From positions 1-64,000 of the forward strand of contig JARFNK010000002.1 of the NCBI GenBank assembly GCA_029167225.1: DNA of 64,000 bases, given 5' to 3'. Position 1 is the stretch's first letter, and the number at the start of each line of letters is the position of its first letter. A program made the position numbers and the translations under genes. Shown here in pieces: positions 34,480 through 44,631 of the stretch. The stretch comes from Sphingobium arseniciresistens (lineage in GTDB: Bacteria > Pseudomonadota > Alphaproteobacteria > Sphingomonadales > Sphingomonadaceae). Under the pieces are notes generated by a model. It did no database searches, had not been told where the DNA came from, and worked only from the letters and a program-made list of their open reading frames with translations.

Positions 34480-37400
34480 ATGCTGCATCGTTCTAGCATG
34501 TCCTGCTTGCGTCTTCTTTCCAGCACTGTTGCTATAATGGCCGTTGCTGCTCCAAGTTTGGCAAATGCTGAAGAATATCAGTTCAATATTCCGGCGCAGA
34601 GCGTGTCGAGCGCTTTGCAGACCTTCTCCAAGCAGTCGGGCTACAGATTGCTGTTCCCCTCCCGCAGCGTTTCGGACCTGAGATCGAAGTCGCTGTCGGG
34701 GACGCTTTCGCCGGAGGATGCCCTTCGTCAGCTCCTTTCCGATACACCGCTGCGGATCGGATCCATCCGTGGCAAGGTCGTCGCCCTGACGGCGCGAAAG
34801 AGCGAGCCGGTGGCGATTTCCCGCTTCATGGCCACAAGACCCATCAAGCTGGCGGCGCTGCAATCCGGCATGGGCATGTTGGGAAGCAACGCCAGCGCGC
34901 AGGCCATCGCCGGCGGGGGCGACCAGGCGAGCGAGGAGTCCGGCCCTGAAATTATCACGGTCACGGGGTCTCGCGTCGTCCGTGACGGCTATGAATCCCC
35001 AACCCCCGTGTCGGTCATCGGCGCGAATGAAATCGCGACGTCGGCGACGCCGAATGTCGCCGACTATGTGAACACGCTTCCGGCGCTTTCAGGCAGCTCG
35101 ACCCCGAGGACGACGACGAACCAGGTCGGCGCGGGTCGGCAGGGCATCAACGCGATGAACCTGCGCGGCATCGGTGAAGTCCGTACCCTGACCCTGCTCG
35201 ATGGCCGCCGCGTCGGCGGCATGGTCAACAACGGCGTGGTCGATGTCAGCGAATTGCCGCAGCAACTGATTTCGCGCGTCGATGTCGTGACGGGCGGCGC
35301 ATCGGCCTCCTACGGCTCGGATGCGCTCTCGGGCGTCGTCAACTTCATACTCGACACCAAGTTCACCGGCTTCAAGGGCGAAGTTTCCGGCGGTGTCACC
35401 ACCTATGGCGACAACCAGAACTGGAAGGTCGCCCTGAGCTACGGCACGAGCTTCGCCGACGATCGTGGCCATTTCCTGCTGAGCGGAGAGGCCTCGCACG
35501 AGGACGGCATCTATGACCCCAGCAACCGCCCTTGGACGGAAGCCGGTTGGGCCTACATCAACAACCCCGCCTATACGGCGGCCAACGGCCAGCCGCGCGT
35601 CCTGCTTCGGTCGCAGGTAGCACTCGGCACGGCGACACTCGGCGGGGCTATCGCCTGCTCGGCGACCTCGGCCTGTGCGTCGCTGCGCGGGATTGCGTTC
35701 GGGCCGGGGGGTACGATGTACAACCTCGTCTACGGGCCTGTCGTCTCCGACCCGATCATGGCGGGCGGCACCATGGGCGACAACAACCTCCGCAACGGCG
35801 TCGACAACAGCATGCTCCCGGAGCAAAATCGTCGCAACCTGTTCGGGCGCCTGAGCTATGACATTGCCGATGACTGGAACGTCTTTGCCGAGGGAATGTG
35901 GTCCCACCTGGATACCGACACGCGATATTATTACGGTGGCTTCGCCAATAATCTGACGGTTCGCGCCGACAACGCCTATATGCCGGCCGCGCTGGCGTCT
36001 CGCATCACGGCGCTCGGCCTCACCTCGGTCCCGTTCGGCACGATGAAGGGGGACAATGGTGCGTCGGGCGCCCATGCCGAGCATGGCTATGTCCGCGGTG
36101 TCGCCGGGGTCGACGGTAAATTCAACGCCTTGGGCAGCCAATGGACGCTGAACGGCTATTATGAATATGCCCGCGCCACCCTGCGCAACACCGCGACAAG
36201 CGCCACCTTGCTGCCGAACTTCATGCGGGCCATTGACGCGGTGCGCGCGCCGAACGGCTCGGTCGTCTGTCGCTCGACCCTGACCAACCCGAACGACGGC
36301 TGTGTCCCCTACAATCTGTTCGGCACCGGCGTGAACAGCGGGGCGGCGATCGACTATGTCACCGGCGATCCGTACCGGCGCGACGTCTACAAGCAGAATG
36401 TCTTCAGCATCAACATCGCGGGCGAGCCGTTCGACATCTGGGCCGGCCCGGTTTCGATCGCATTCGGCGCCGAACATCGCACGGAATCGGCGAGCGGCTA
36501 TGCCGACGCCATTACTACGGCCAGCCCGGGGAACTGGGACACGACCGGCGGCCTGCCGACGATCGGCAGCTACAAGGTTTCGGACGCCTATTTCGAAACC
36601 GTCGTCCCGCTGGCCAAGGACGTGGGCTGGGCCAAGTCGCTCAACCTGAACGCCGCGGTCCGCGCCGTGAAATATGACACCGGCACCTTTGGTACGTGGA
36701 AGATCGGCGCCGAATACACGCCGTTCAACGGCCTTCGCGTCCGCGGTGTCGTATCGCGCGACGTGCGTGAGGCGAACCTTGCCGATCGCTACGCCGGCGT
36801 ATTCCAGGCCCAGAGCTCCTTCCAGGATCCTAACAACAATGGCGCCTCGACGACGGCCCGCTCATTGGCTTCGGGAAACCCGAACCTGGATCCGGAAATC
36901 GGCAAGACATACAGCGCCGGCGTGGTGCTTCAGCCCGCCTTCCTGCCCGGCTTCAATGCGTCGATCGACTATTACAAGGTCGACGTCACCGGGGCGATCG
37001 GCAGCTTGACGATACAGCAGATCGTCAACCTCTGTTATTCGGGCAATTCGGATGCCTGTGCGCTGATTGTCGCGACGCCGGGGGCGACGAACCAATATGA
37101 CATCTACAACCAGCCCCTCAACCTCGCCTCCGAGAGTACAAAGGGCCTGGATTTCGAAGCCAGCTATCGCTTCAGCATGGACGATGTGCTGCCCAAAGCG
37201 GGCGGTGCGGTCACGATCCGCGCCCTCGCCACGCATTATATCAGCTACACGGTTGATTCTGGCCTGCCTGGCTCGATCGTGACCGAGCGCGCCGGCACCG
37301 TCAACCTGCCGGACTGGCGCTACGCCTTCTCGATCAATTACGATAATGGCCCGCTCTCCCTGACCGGCATGGCGCGCGGCATCAATGGCGGCGTGATCAG

Positions 37401-37695
37401 CAACGAATATATCGAGTGCGCGACCGGCTGCCCGACTTCAACGGCTAACAACCCCACCTACGACAGCATCCACGTGCCCGGCGCGACCTATTTCGATGTC
37501 GCCGCGACGCTGAGGTTCGGGGATGACCGGCAGTACGAATTGTTCTTCAACGTGCGCAACCTTACCAACAAGGATCCGGCCATCGTGGCCGCTGGGCCGA
37601 CCGGATATGGCTCGTGGACGAACAATCCGGTCGCTGCGGGGCAATATGATACGCTCGGCCGGGTGTTCCGCGCCGGCTTCCGCTTCAAGATGTAG
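34480..37695 (+). CDS. TonB-dependent receptor with N-terminal STN domain
   Basis: A 1071-residue receptor with an extra N-terminal signalling (STN/secretin-TonB) domain. After a signal peptide (ending SLANAE, residue 31), residues about 33-105 read FNIPAQSVSSALQTFSKQSG then LSGTLSPEDALRQLL, the canonical STN pattern. A linker leads to the TonB box/plug at about residue 155 (EIITVTGSRVV), LRGIGEVRTLTLLDGRR and VDVVTGGASASYGSDAL. The barrel ends in GFRFKM. STN domains normally talk to FecR/FecI pairs, but none is encoded here. A Cys-containing stretch ECATGCPTST near residue 975 is shared with the receptor at 60493-63426, marking them as paralogues. It leads the amidohydrolase-GGT-PQQ locus. 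Confidence 0.93.
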   Translation: MLHRSSMSCLRLLSSTVAIMAVAAPSLANAEEYQFNIPAQSVSSALQTFSKQSGYRLLFPSRSVSDLRSKSLSGTLSPEDALRQLLSDTPLRIGSIRGKVVALTARKSEPVAISRFMATRPIKLAALQSGMGMLGSNASAQAIAGGGDQASEESGPEIITVTGSRVVRDGYESPTPVSVIGANEIATSATPNVADYVNTLPALSGSSTPRTTTNQVGAGRQGINAMNLRGIGEVRTLTLLDGRRVGGMVNNGVVDVSELPQQLISRVDVVTGGASASYGSDALSGVVNFILDTKFTGFKGEVSGGVTTYGDNQNWKVALSYGTSFADDRGHFLLSGEASHEDGIYDPSNRPWTEAGWAYINNPAYTAANGQPRVLLRSQVALGTATLGGAIACSATSACASLRGIAFGPGGTMYNLVYGPVVSDPIMAGGTMGDNNLRNGVDNSMLPEQNRRNLFGRLSYDIADDWNVFAEGMWSHLDTDTRYYYGGFANNLTVRADNAYMPAALASRITALGLTSVPFGTMKGDNGASGAHAEHGYVRGVAGVDGKFNALGSQWTLNGYYEYARATLRNTATSATLLPNFMRAIDAVRAPNGSVVCRSTLTNPNDGCVPYNLFGTGVNSGAAIDYVTGDPYRRDVYKQNVFSINIAGEPFDIWAGPVSIAFGAEHRTESASGYADAITTASPGNWDTTGGLPTIGSYKVSDAYFETVVPLAKDVGWAKSLNLNAAVRAVKYDTGTFGTWKIGAEYTPFNGLRVRGVVSRDVREANLADRYAGVFQAQSSFQDPNNNGASTTARSLASGNPNLDPEIGKTYSAGVVLQPAFLPGFNASIDYYKVDVTGAIGSLTIQQIVNLCYSGNSDACALIVATPGATNQYDIYNQPLNLASESTKGLDFEASYRFSMDDVLPKAGGAVTIRALATHYISYTVDSGLPGSIVTERAGTVNLPDWRYAFSINYDNGPLSLTGMARGINGGVISNEYIECATGCPTSTANNPTYDSIHVPGATYFDVAATLRFGDDRQYELFFNVRNLTNKDPAIVAAGPTGYGSWTNNPVAAGQYDTLGRVFRAGFRFKM

Positions 37696-37846
37696 GAAAA
37701 AGCAGGCCGTGGCGCCGCCGAGGGAGGTGGCGGCTGTGGCTGCGATGTTCGTTTCCCATGGGGACAGTCGCAACGGGATCATGCGCGCGCACCGCACTGG
37801 ACGCGTGCGCAATGGATCAGGTTCATCCGAAAAACGGGGCAAAGGC

Positions 37847-39262
37847 ATGAAAGACAAGAAAAGCGTCACGAGGGTCGGACGCATCCGGAAGAAGGCGGCG
37901 TTCGCGATTGGCAAGATCGCGCTCCTGGCTACCGTCGCGATCGGCACTTCGGCACTCGCCCAGGATCAGAAGACGACGGTGCTCACCGGAGGCATGCTGG
38001 TCAGCGGCTTGAGCGCCCCCCCGCTGCACAATGCCACCGTCGTGATCCGGGGCGAGCGGATCGTGCAGGTAGGGCCTGCGAGCGAGGTGCAGATTCCGGC
38101 CGGCGCGACCGTCATCGATACAAGCGGGCAGACCATGATGCCCGGCCTGATCGATGCGCATGCCCATCTCTTCATGCTCGGCTACGGGAACGAGGCCGAC
38201 TGGTTCAAATGGCTCAAGACCGATGGCAAGAAATATTCCATCGAGAAGGTCATGGAATTGTCGGCCTATCAGATGCTGATGTCCGGCATCACGTCGGCCA
38301 TCGACCTGGGCGGCAATCCGGTCGAGAGCATCAGCCTGCGCAATCGCATCGGCAAGGGTGAGGTCGCCGGCCCGCGCCTGCAGGTGGCCGGCCCGCTCGT
38401 GACCCGCGCGGCTTTTCACGGCTTCCCGGATGAGGCGTCCGCCGTCATCTCCAGCCCAAAGGAAGCCGCTGCGGTCGTGGACCGGCTGTTCGCGATGGGT
38501 GTCGACGTCATCAAGGCGCATTCAGGCCTGACCCGCGAAGACTATGCCGCGATCGTGAAGGCCGCCCATGCCCACAAGATCAAGGTCCACGCCCATGTCT
38601 ATGATGAGGCGGCCGTTCGCAACGCCTTCGAAACCGGCGTGGACGTGCTGCAGCATGTGGGCTCCGCCGGCGTGCCCGCCTATTCGCCAGAACTGGTACG
38701 GCTGATCGCGGAGGCTGGCCGGCCCGTGGTGTTGACGGCGGCGCATCGCAGTTGGATCTACCCCGACACGGTCACTTTCCCAGAGCGCCTGCAGGATCCG
38801 GCCACCAAAGCCCTTTTCCCGGCGGACATCTGGGATGCCGTCCAGAAATCCTTCAAGGATTGGCAGGCGGAGGGCTATTTCACCTTCATCGATCGCCAGA
38901 TGAAATATCGCAGCCCGCAGGTGAAGCAGTGGATCGAATCCGGTGCTGTGATGGGCGTGGGGACCGACAGCGGCACGCCGATGAACTTCAACACCGATGG
39001 CCTGATCCGCGAGATGAAGGTGCTGGCCGACGAAGGGCTGCCGCCGCTGCAGGTCATTGCCGACACGACCCGCGTCAATGCGCGGATCATGAGCAAGCCC
39101 GACCTTGGCACCATCGAGGCGGGCAAGCTGGCCGACATCATCGTCGTGCCCGGGGACCCGGTCTACAATGACCTGACCAACCTGGCCTACGTTCAGGTCG
39201 TGATCAAGGGCGGCGTTCTCTACAAGAAGGATGGCAAGCCGCTTGTGGAAATGCCGCAATGA
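37847..39262 (+). CDS. Exported amidohydrolase (imidazolonepropionase-like)
   Basis: A 471-residue metal-dependent amidohydrolase. ATG 37847 follows AAAGG and begins a basic signal sequence ending at TSALAQ. The amidohydrolase barrel shows PGLIDAHAHLF (HxH metal pair), VDVIKAHSG, KIKVHAHVYDEAAV, LQHVG and GVGTDSGTPMNFNTDG, followed by IEAGKLADIIVVPGDP at the C-terminus. Members of this subgroup act as periplasmic prolidase-like or cyclic-amide hydrolases. The stop overlaps the gamma-glutamyltransferase start by four bases, so both probably process the same imported compound. Substrate unknown. Confidence 0.87.
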   Translation: MKDKKSVTRVGRIRKKAAFAIGKIALLATVAIGTSALAQDQKTTVLTGGMLVSGLSAPPLHNATVVIRGERIVQVGPASEVQIPAGATVIDTSGQTMMPGLIDAHAHLFMLGYGNEADWFKWLKTDGKKYSIEKVMELSAYQMLMSGITSAIDLGGNPVESISLRNRIGKGEVAGPRLQVAGPLVTRAAFHGFPDEASAVISSPKEAAAVVDRLFAMGVDVIKAHSGLTREDYAAIVKAAHAHKIKVHAHVYDEAAVRNAFETGVDVLQHVGSAGVPAYSPELVRLIAEAGRPVVLTAAHRSWIYPDTVTFPERLQDPATKALFPADIWDAVQKSFKDWQAEGYFTFIDRQMKYRSPQVKQWIESGAVMGVGTDSGTPMNFNTDGLIREMKVLADEGLPPLQVIADTTRVNARIMSKPDLGTIEAGKLADIIVVPGDPVYNDLTNLAYVQVVIKGGVLYKKDGKPLVEMPQ

Positions 39263-41142
39263 GCGGGGACAGCAGCACATCGGCCGACCTGGGCAGGATC
39301 GATCGCCGCCAGATATTGATGGGCGGCCTTTCCACCGCAGCAATCTCGATCGCCGCGCCGCGATCGGCCCTGGCGCAGGCACCAGCAGCCGGGCAGCCGG
39401 GCGTGGGACGGCAGGCACCGGATGCGCCCAGGACGGGAGCGGCGACCGTCGTGCAGCATCGGATCGAGGTGCCCGGTCCCAATGGCGTGGTCGCCGCCGG
39501 GCATCCGCTGGCGTCCATGGCGGGCCTGCGCATGCTGATGCAGGGCGGCAGCGCCGCCGATGCGGCCGTTGCCGTGATGGCGGTTCTGAACGTGGTGGAA
39601 CCCTGGGCGTCGAGCGCGGCAGGCAACGGCCTTGCCACCTGTTTTGAAAGCAAGACGGGCAAGGTCACGGCCCTGGCCTTCACCGGCGCGGCGCCGCGCC
39701 TGCTCGACGACACGGCCAGCAATGCAGACCTGACCGCCGGGCCGAAGGCCGTGGTGACGCCGGGGGCGTTTGGCGGGTGGATCGAACTGGCGCGCCGCTA
39801 CGGGAAGCTGCCGCTGGCGACCCTGCTGGAGCCGGCGATCGGTTATGCGCGGGACGGGCATCCGCTTGATCCTTCGATTGCCCAGATCATCGCCCGGCAA
39901 AAGGCGACGCTGGCCAAATATCCGACCACCGCAGCGATTTTCCTGCCCGACGGCAATCCGCCGCCGGCGCGGTCCATGTTCAAGAATCTTCCGCTTGCCA
40001 GGACGTTCCAGGCGCTGGCGGACGCGGAAACGGCCGCTCTCAAGGGTGGTGCAAGCCGCGACCGCGCGCTGATGGCGGCCTACGACCACTTCTACAGCGG
40101 CCCGGTCGCCAAAGAGATGGCCCGGTTTTCGGAAGCCAATGGCGGCTGGCTGCGCATGGAGGACATGCGCGACTACAAGCCCAGATGGATCGATCCGATC
40201 GCGACCAGCTATCGCGGAATGGATGTGATCTGCTCGCCTCTGACCTCGCGCACGGGGCTGGAGACATGCGAGCAGCTCAACCTGCTGGAGGGCTTCGACA
40301 TCGGCGCCATGCCCCCCGACAGCCCGCAGGCGCTGCATCTGATCGCCGAATGCATCAAGATCACCAAGGCCGACGTCTATCGCTATGCCGCCGACCCGGC
40401 GTCCAGCCCTACGCCTGTCGCCACGCTCATCTCGAAGGAATTCGCCAACCAGCGGCGGCGGCTCATCGATCCGGCCCGCGCCATCGCCTTTCCAGCCGGT
40501 GCCGATATCGGCGGATCGCGGCTCGCCCCGCGCGCGCCGGGGGCGGCGCCGCGCGTGCCCGGCGATACCACGAACCTGTCGATCACCGACAGCGAGGGCA
40601 ATGCGGTGGGCGTCACGACCACGGTGGGCGGCGGTTTCGGCGCCTGCGTCGTCATGGGCGACACGGGGCTGCTGTGCAACAACGGCCTGCGTAGCGGCTC
40701 GACCGCGCCCTATCGCGACCATCCCAACTTCGTCAAAGGCGGGCGCATCCCCCTGCTGGGCAATTGCCCGACGGTGGTCCTCGACAAGGGACAGTTCAGG
40801 ATGGTGTTCGGCAGCCCCGGCGGGGAGACGATCGGCCAGACCCAGTTTCAGCACCTTATCAATATCATTGACCGGGCGATGCCGGTGCAGGCGGCGATCG
40901 AGGCGCCCAGGATCGCGCTCGATGCCGATCCGGGCTTCTATACACCCGGCGCGGAGATAACGGTGCAGCTTGAATCCCGTTTTCCGCCGGAAACCTTCGC
41001 CGCGCTGCGGGCCATGGGGCACAATGTCAGCGCCGTCGGCCCCTATGCCATCGGCAGCATCCAGGCCGTGCTGCAATCGCCATACCAGACCCGCACGGCA
41101 GGCTCCGACCCGCGCCGCATGGGTTACGCCGTCGGATATTAG
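39259..41142 (+). CDS. Gamma-glutamyltransferase family enzyme
   Basis: A 627-residue N-terminal-nucleophile hydrolase. It begins with a Tat-like leader (DRRQILMGGLSTAAISIAAP). The large subunit shows AAGHPLASMAGLRMLMQGGS, DAAVAVMAVLNVVEPWASS and VVTPGAFGGWIELARRYG. The autoprocessing site is GDTTNLSITDSEGNAVG, with Thr437 as the probable nucleophile, and the small subunit has NNGLRSG and FGSPGGETIGQTQFQ. Classical GGTs have TTH at this site; here it is TTN, so hydrolysis or a different acyl specificity is possible. The start overlaps the upstream amidohydrolase stop as ATGA. It probably cleaves a gamma-glutamyl or acyl amide in the periplasm. Confidence 0.9.
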   Translation: MSGDSSTSADLGRIDRRQILMGGLSTAAISIAAPRSALAQAPAAGQPGVGRQAPDAPRTGAATVVQHRIEVPGPNGVVAAGHPLASMAGLRMLMQGGSAADAAVAVMAVLNVVEPWASSAAGNGLATCFESKTGKVTALAFTGAAPRLLDDTASNADLTAGPKAVVTPGAFGGWIELARRYGKLPLATLLEPAIGYARDGHPLDPSIAQIIARQKATLAKYPTTAAIFLPDGNPPPARSMFKNLPLARTFQALADAETAALKGGASRDRALMAAYDHFYSGPVAKEMARFSEANGGWLRMEDMRDYKPRWIDPIATSYRGMDVICSPLTSRTGLETCEQLNLLEGFDIGAMPPDSPQALHLIAECIKITKADVYRYAADPASSPTPVATLISKEFANQRRRLIDPARAIAFPAGADIGGSRLAPRAPGAAPRVPGDTTNLSITDSEGNAVGVTTTVGGGFGACVVMGDTGLLCNNGLRSGSTAPYRDHPNFVKGGRIPLLGNCPTVVLDKGQFRMVFGSPGGETIGQTQFQHLINIIDRAMPVQAAIEAPRIALDADPGFYTPGAEITVQLESRFPPETFAALRAMGHNVSAVGPYAIGSIQAVLQSPYQTRTAGSDPRRMGYAVGY

Positions 41143-41214
41143 ATCCATGCCGCAGCCAATCTCGAACAATAGGCGGTGGCGGACGGCTGCCGAAGATCAA
41201 GAGGACAGTATCGG

Positions 41215-43113
41215 ATGAAGGCTCTGAGAATAGCGGGCTTTGCGCTTGCAATCGCCTTTTCCGGGGCAATGGCGCAGGCCGCGACGAAGGCCGATTGGGC
41301 ACATTATGGCGGAGACATTGGCGACACGAAATATTCGCCGCTCGATCAGATCAATGCCGGGAACATCAAGCGCCTGAAGATCGTGTGGCGGGCGCCGGCC
41401 ATCGATCCTGCCTTCCTGGCCGCAAACCCCAAGTCGGTGCTTTCCAACAATTACCGCCATGCGCCGATCGTCGTCGATGGCGTCATGTATATCAGCAACC
41501 AGATCGGTCAGGTCGAAGCACGCAATCCCGGCGATGGCAAGGTGATCTGGCGCCAGGCCGATTTCGATGGCGACGCCCCGTCGACATCGGGCAATGCCAG
41601 CCGCGCGATCGCGCTCTGGGGCAAGGGCGCCAACGCCCGGATCGTGACCGTGCGTGGTCCCTATCTATACCTGCTCGATGCCAGGACGGGGGCCGTCGTT
41701 CAGGATTTCGGCGCCAAGGGCCGTGTCGACCTGCGGGAAGACCCGAAAACCATATTCTCCTGGGGGTCTCCCGCGCCGATCGTCGTAAAGGATGTCATCG
41801 TGATCGGCGGCCAGCCGATCGCTACCGGCGTTGCCGACATCAACAAGGCATCCCTGCCCGGCAATATCCGCGGGTATGACGTGCATACGGGCAAGCTGCT
41901 GTGGACCTTCCATACTGTGCCGCGCGAAGGCGAACCGGGCACGGAAACCTGGGAGAAGGAGTCGTGGCGCCAGACCGGCAAGACCAAGGTCTGGTCCGGG
42001 TTCAGCGCGGATGAACAGCTAGGCTATGTCTATGTCCCGCTCAGCGCCCCGCCGAGCGACTATGACGGCAGGGCACGCCCCGGCGACAACCTCTATTCCG
42101 ACTCCCTTGTCGCGCTCGACGCGAGGACAGGCAAGAAGATCTGGCACTTCCAGACCGTGCATCATGACCTGTGGGACTATGATCTGCCCACGCCGCCAAT
42201 GCTGGCCGACATCAAGGTCAACGGCCGCCTGCGCAAGGCCGCCATCCAGGTGACGAAGACCGCCTTTGTCTTCGCTTTCGACCGGGTGACGGGCGAGCCG
42301 CTGTTCCCGATCGTGGAAACACCGGTTCCCGCCTCGACGATGCCCGGCGAAAAGACGTCGCCCACGCAGCCCATTCCCTCGAAGCCCGCGCCGTTCGACC
42401 GGCAGGGCATGAACGAGGATCAACTGATCGACTTCACGCCCGCCTTGCGCGCCGAAGCGGTCGAGATCATGAACCGCTATGTTCATGGCGATATCTTCAC
42501 CCCGCCATCGACCGCGGGCGGCGCCGATGGCAAATTGGGCACGCTCTACATGCCCGGCTGGGTCGGCGGCGCAAACTGGACCGGTGCGGCGCTCGATCCA
42601 CAGACGGGCGTGATCTACATTCCCTCGGTCAGCGTTCCGTGGATCAGCCGATATAATTATCGCCGCCCCCCGGAATCGAGCCTGTATATGGAGGGGCCGC
42701 AGGGGCTGCCGCTGGTAAAGCCGCCCTATGGGCGGATCACGGCAATCGACATGAACAGCGGCGACCATCTGTGGATGGTGCCCAACGGCAACGGCCCGCG
42801 CGATCACCCGCTGCTGAAGGATCTCGATCTTCCGCCGCTCGGACAGGCCGGCCGGGCCGCGCCGCTGCTGACCAAGTCGTTCCTGTTCATGGGGGAAGGC
42901 GACATGGTGGGGCTCAGCATCCCCAAGATGAGTGGCGGCAACATGTTCCGTGCCTATGACAAGAAGACGGGCAGGGTGGTTTGGGAAACCGATCTGGGCG
43001 CCGGTACGACCGCCCCGCCGATCAGCTACATGTACCAGGGCAAGCAATATATCGTCGTGGGTGTCGGCGGCGTGAACCATCCCGCAGAACTGGTGGCCAT
43101 GCGTGTGGACTAA
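41215..43113 (+). CDS. PQQ-dependent quinoprotein dehydrogenase
   Basis: A 632-residue periplasmic quinoprotein of the eight-bladed propeller dehydrogenase type. The signal peptide is MKALRIAGFALAIAFSGAMA and ends at QAA. WAHYGGDIGDTKYSPLDQIN is the family opening, and tryptophan-docking repeats include FQTVHHDLWDYDLPTPPML, GYVYVPLS, LDPQTGVIYIPSV and YDKKTGRVVWETDLG. No heme motif is present, so electrons must leave through a separate cytochrome; a small cytochrome c is encoded 1.5 kb downstream. It may oxidise an alcohol or sugar. The gene lies 72 bp behind the gamma-glutamyltransferase gene. Confidence 0.9.
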   Translation: MKALRIAGFALAIAFSGAMAQAATKADWAHYGGDIGDTKYSPLDQINAGNIKRLKIVWRAPAIDPAFLAANPKSVLSNNYRHAPIVVDGVMYISNQIGQVEARNPGDGKVIWRQADFDGDAPSTSGNASRAIALWGKGANARIVTVRGPYLYLLDARTGAVVQDFGAKGRVDLREDPKTIFSWGSPAPIVVKDVIVIGGQPIATGVADINKASLPGNIRGYDVHTGKLLWTFHTVPREGEPGTETWEKESWRQTGKTKVWSGFSADEQLGYVYVPLSAPPSDYDGRARPGDNLYSDSLVALDARTGKKIWHFQTVHHDLWDYDLPTPPMLADIKVNGRLRKAAIQVTKTAFVFAFDRVTGEPLFPIVETPVPASTMPGEKTSPTQPIPSKPAPFDRQGMNEDQLIDFTPALRAEAVEIMNRYVHGDIFTPPSTAGGADGKLGTLYMPGWVGGANWTGAALDPQTGVIYIPSVSVPWISRYNYRRPPESSLYMEGPQGLPLVKPPYGRITAIDMNSGDHLWMVPNGNGPRDHPLLKDLDLPPLGQAGRAAPLLTKSFLFMGEGDMVGLSIPKMSGGNMFRAYDKKTGRVVWETDLGAGTTAPPISYMYQGKQYIVVGVGGVNHPAELVAMRVD

Positions 43114-43179
43114 CCCTTCGCAACGCGCCGTGCCCGATCGCTGCGCCAGCCCCTTTGCATATTCAGTCGCGGAGACATC

Positions 43180-44541
43180 ATGACTTTCACCCCCCGTTTG
43201 GCCCTGGCATTGCTCGGATTGGCGCCGGTTTCGATAGCTGCCATCCCCGGTGCAGCAATCGGCCAGGCCGTCGACACGCCGGGCGTCACCTCGCCGCTCA
43301 CCCCCGCACAGATCGCGCGCAATTATCCGCCCAATGCGCTCACGGGAGCAGCCGTCGATAAACCGGTCCTGCTCAAGAGCGAGGGCGGCATGTCCGTTCG
43401 GGTCGTCAGGCTGGCGGAAGGCCTGTCCCACCCAGACGGGCTGGTGTTCCTGCCGGACGGGCACACGATGCTGATAACGGAGCGGCCTGGGCGTTTGCGC
43501 GTGGTCAAGGATGGGGTTCTCGATCCTACCCCCGTTGCCGGCCTGCCGGCTCTCGACGATGTCGGGCTGGGCGGCTTGCACGATATCGTCCTGCACCCCG
43601 GTTTTGCGAAGAACAGGCTCCTCTACATCTCCTACACCAAGGAGAGGGAGCCGCAAAAGGGCACGACGCTTGCGATCGCACGCGCGCGGTTCGATCAGGG
43701 GCGGCTGACTGGGGTGAAGGACATTCTTGTCACCGACGCATGGGAGAGTCCCCTGGGCACCTATGGGGGAAGGATGATCTTCGGGCCGGACGGCATGCTC
43801 TATATCAGCGTTGGCGACCGCGACGGCACGACCTCCAGCGATCAGTCCAGCGCACGCCCCATGGCCCAGAATCTTGCCAGCCATATCGGCAAGCTACTGC
43901 GCGTGCGCGATGACGGTTCGATCCCTCCGGATAATCCCTTCGTCAAGGATCCCAAGGCGAAGGGCGAAATCTACAGCTATGGGCACCGCAATGTGTACGG
44001 CATGGCATGGGATCCCAAAACCGGGGACATGTGGGCGTCCGAATTCGGTCCCGCTGGCGGGGATGAGATCAACCGCGTGCTGCCCGGCCACAATTATGGA
44101 TGGCCGCTTGTGTCGATGGGGCGGCATTATTCGGGCCATCTGGTGTCCGATCAGCCCTGGCACCGGGATGGCATGGACGATCCGCTCTTCTTCTGGAATC
44201 CGACCTTCAACCCGGAGAACATGATCTTTTACACCGGCGACAAATTCCCGCGGCTCAAGGGCAGCCTGCTGGTCGCGGGCGCATCATCGAAGAGGATCGC
44301 CCAGATCGTCATCAGCGGGGACTTCATCCGGCAGGGCGACACGATGCTGCGGGAACTGGACGTGCGCTTCCGGGATATTCGGCAGGGGCCGGACGGCTAT
44401 CTCTATGTTCTGACCGAAGGGCGACTGCGAGGCCCCAAGGATACCGATGGCATGCTGCTGCGGCTCGAACCGCCAGTGGCCGCCACCGCCCCCTCCGGCC
44501 AGGGCAGCAAGGCTGCAAAGCCGGAAGTCTCGCCGGACTGA
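43180..44541 (+). CDS. PQQ-dependent soluble aldose dehydrogenase (YliI/Gdh-B type)
   Basis: A 453-residue six-bladed propeller enzyme. After a signal peptide ending about GAAIGQA, the core reads LAEGLSHPDGLVFLPDGHTM, LITERPGRLRVV, GGLHDIVLHPGFAKNRLLYI, IYSYGHRNVYGMAWDP (His/Arg active-site region) and EFGPAGGDEINRVLPGHNYG, as in soluble PQQ glucose dehydrogenase and YliI. It oxidises aldoses or related hydroxyl groups in the periplasm. It is 66 bp behind the other quinoprotein. Two unrelated PQQ folds in one operon suggest successive oxidations on one substrate. No pqq biosynthesis genes are in the window. Confidence 0.88.
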   Translation: MTFTPRLALALLGLAPVSIAAIPGAAIGQAVDTPGVTSPLTPAQIARNYPPNALTGAAVDKPVLLKSEGGMSVRVVRLAEGLSHPDGLVFLPDGHTMLITERPGRLRVVKDGVLDPTPVAGLPALDDVGLGGLHDIVLHPGFAKNRLLYISYTKEREPQKGTTLAIARARFDQGRLTGVKDILVTDAWESPLGTYGGRMIFGPDGMLYISVGDRDGTTSSDQSSARPMAQNLASHIGKLLRVRDDGSIPPDNPFVKDPKAKGEIYSYGHRNVYGMAWDPKTGDMWASEFGPAGGDEINRVLPGHNYGWPLVSMGRHYSGHLVSDQPWHRDGMDDPLFFWNPTFNPENMIFYTGDKFPRLKGSLLVAGASSKRIAQIVISGDFIRQGDTMLRELDVRFRDIRQGPDGYLYVLTEGRLRGPKDTDGMLLRLEPPVAATAPSGQGSKAAKPEVSPD

Positions 44542-44631
44542 ACATCCAAGAGTTCTTCATCTCCAGATTTCGGCGCCGTCGCCAGGCAACATATTCAGAA
44601 ATATGATTTTTGAGATAAGATTGAGAGTGCC

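Noticed and set aside
39220..41169. 649-codon minus-strand frame opposite the gamma-glutamyltransferase
   Set aside because: Antisense shadow; the plus-strand frame has complete family motifs.
42019..43884. 621-codon minus-strand frame opposite the PQQ dehydrogenases
   Set aside because: Spans two clear plus-strand genes and their junction; no motifs.
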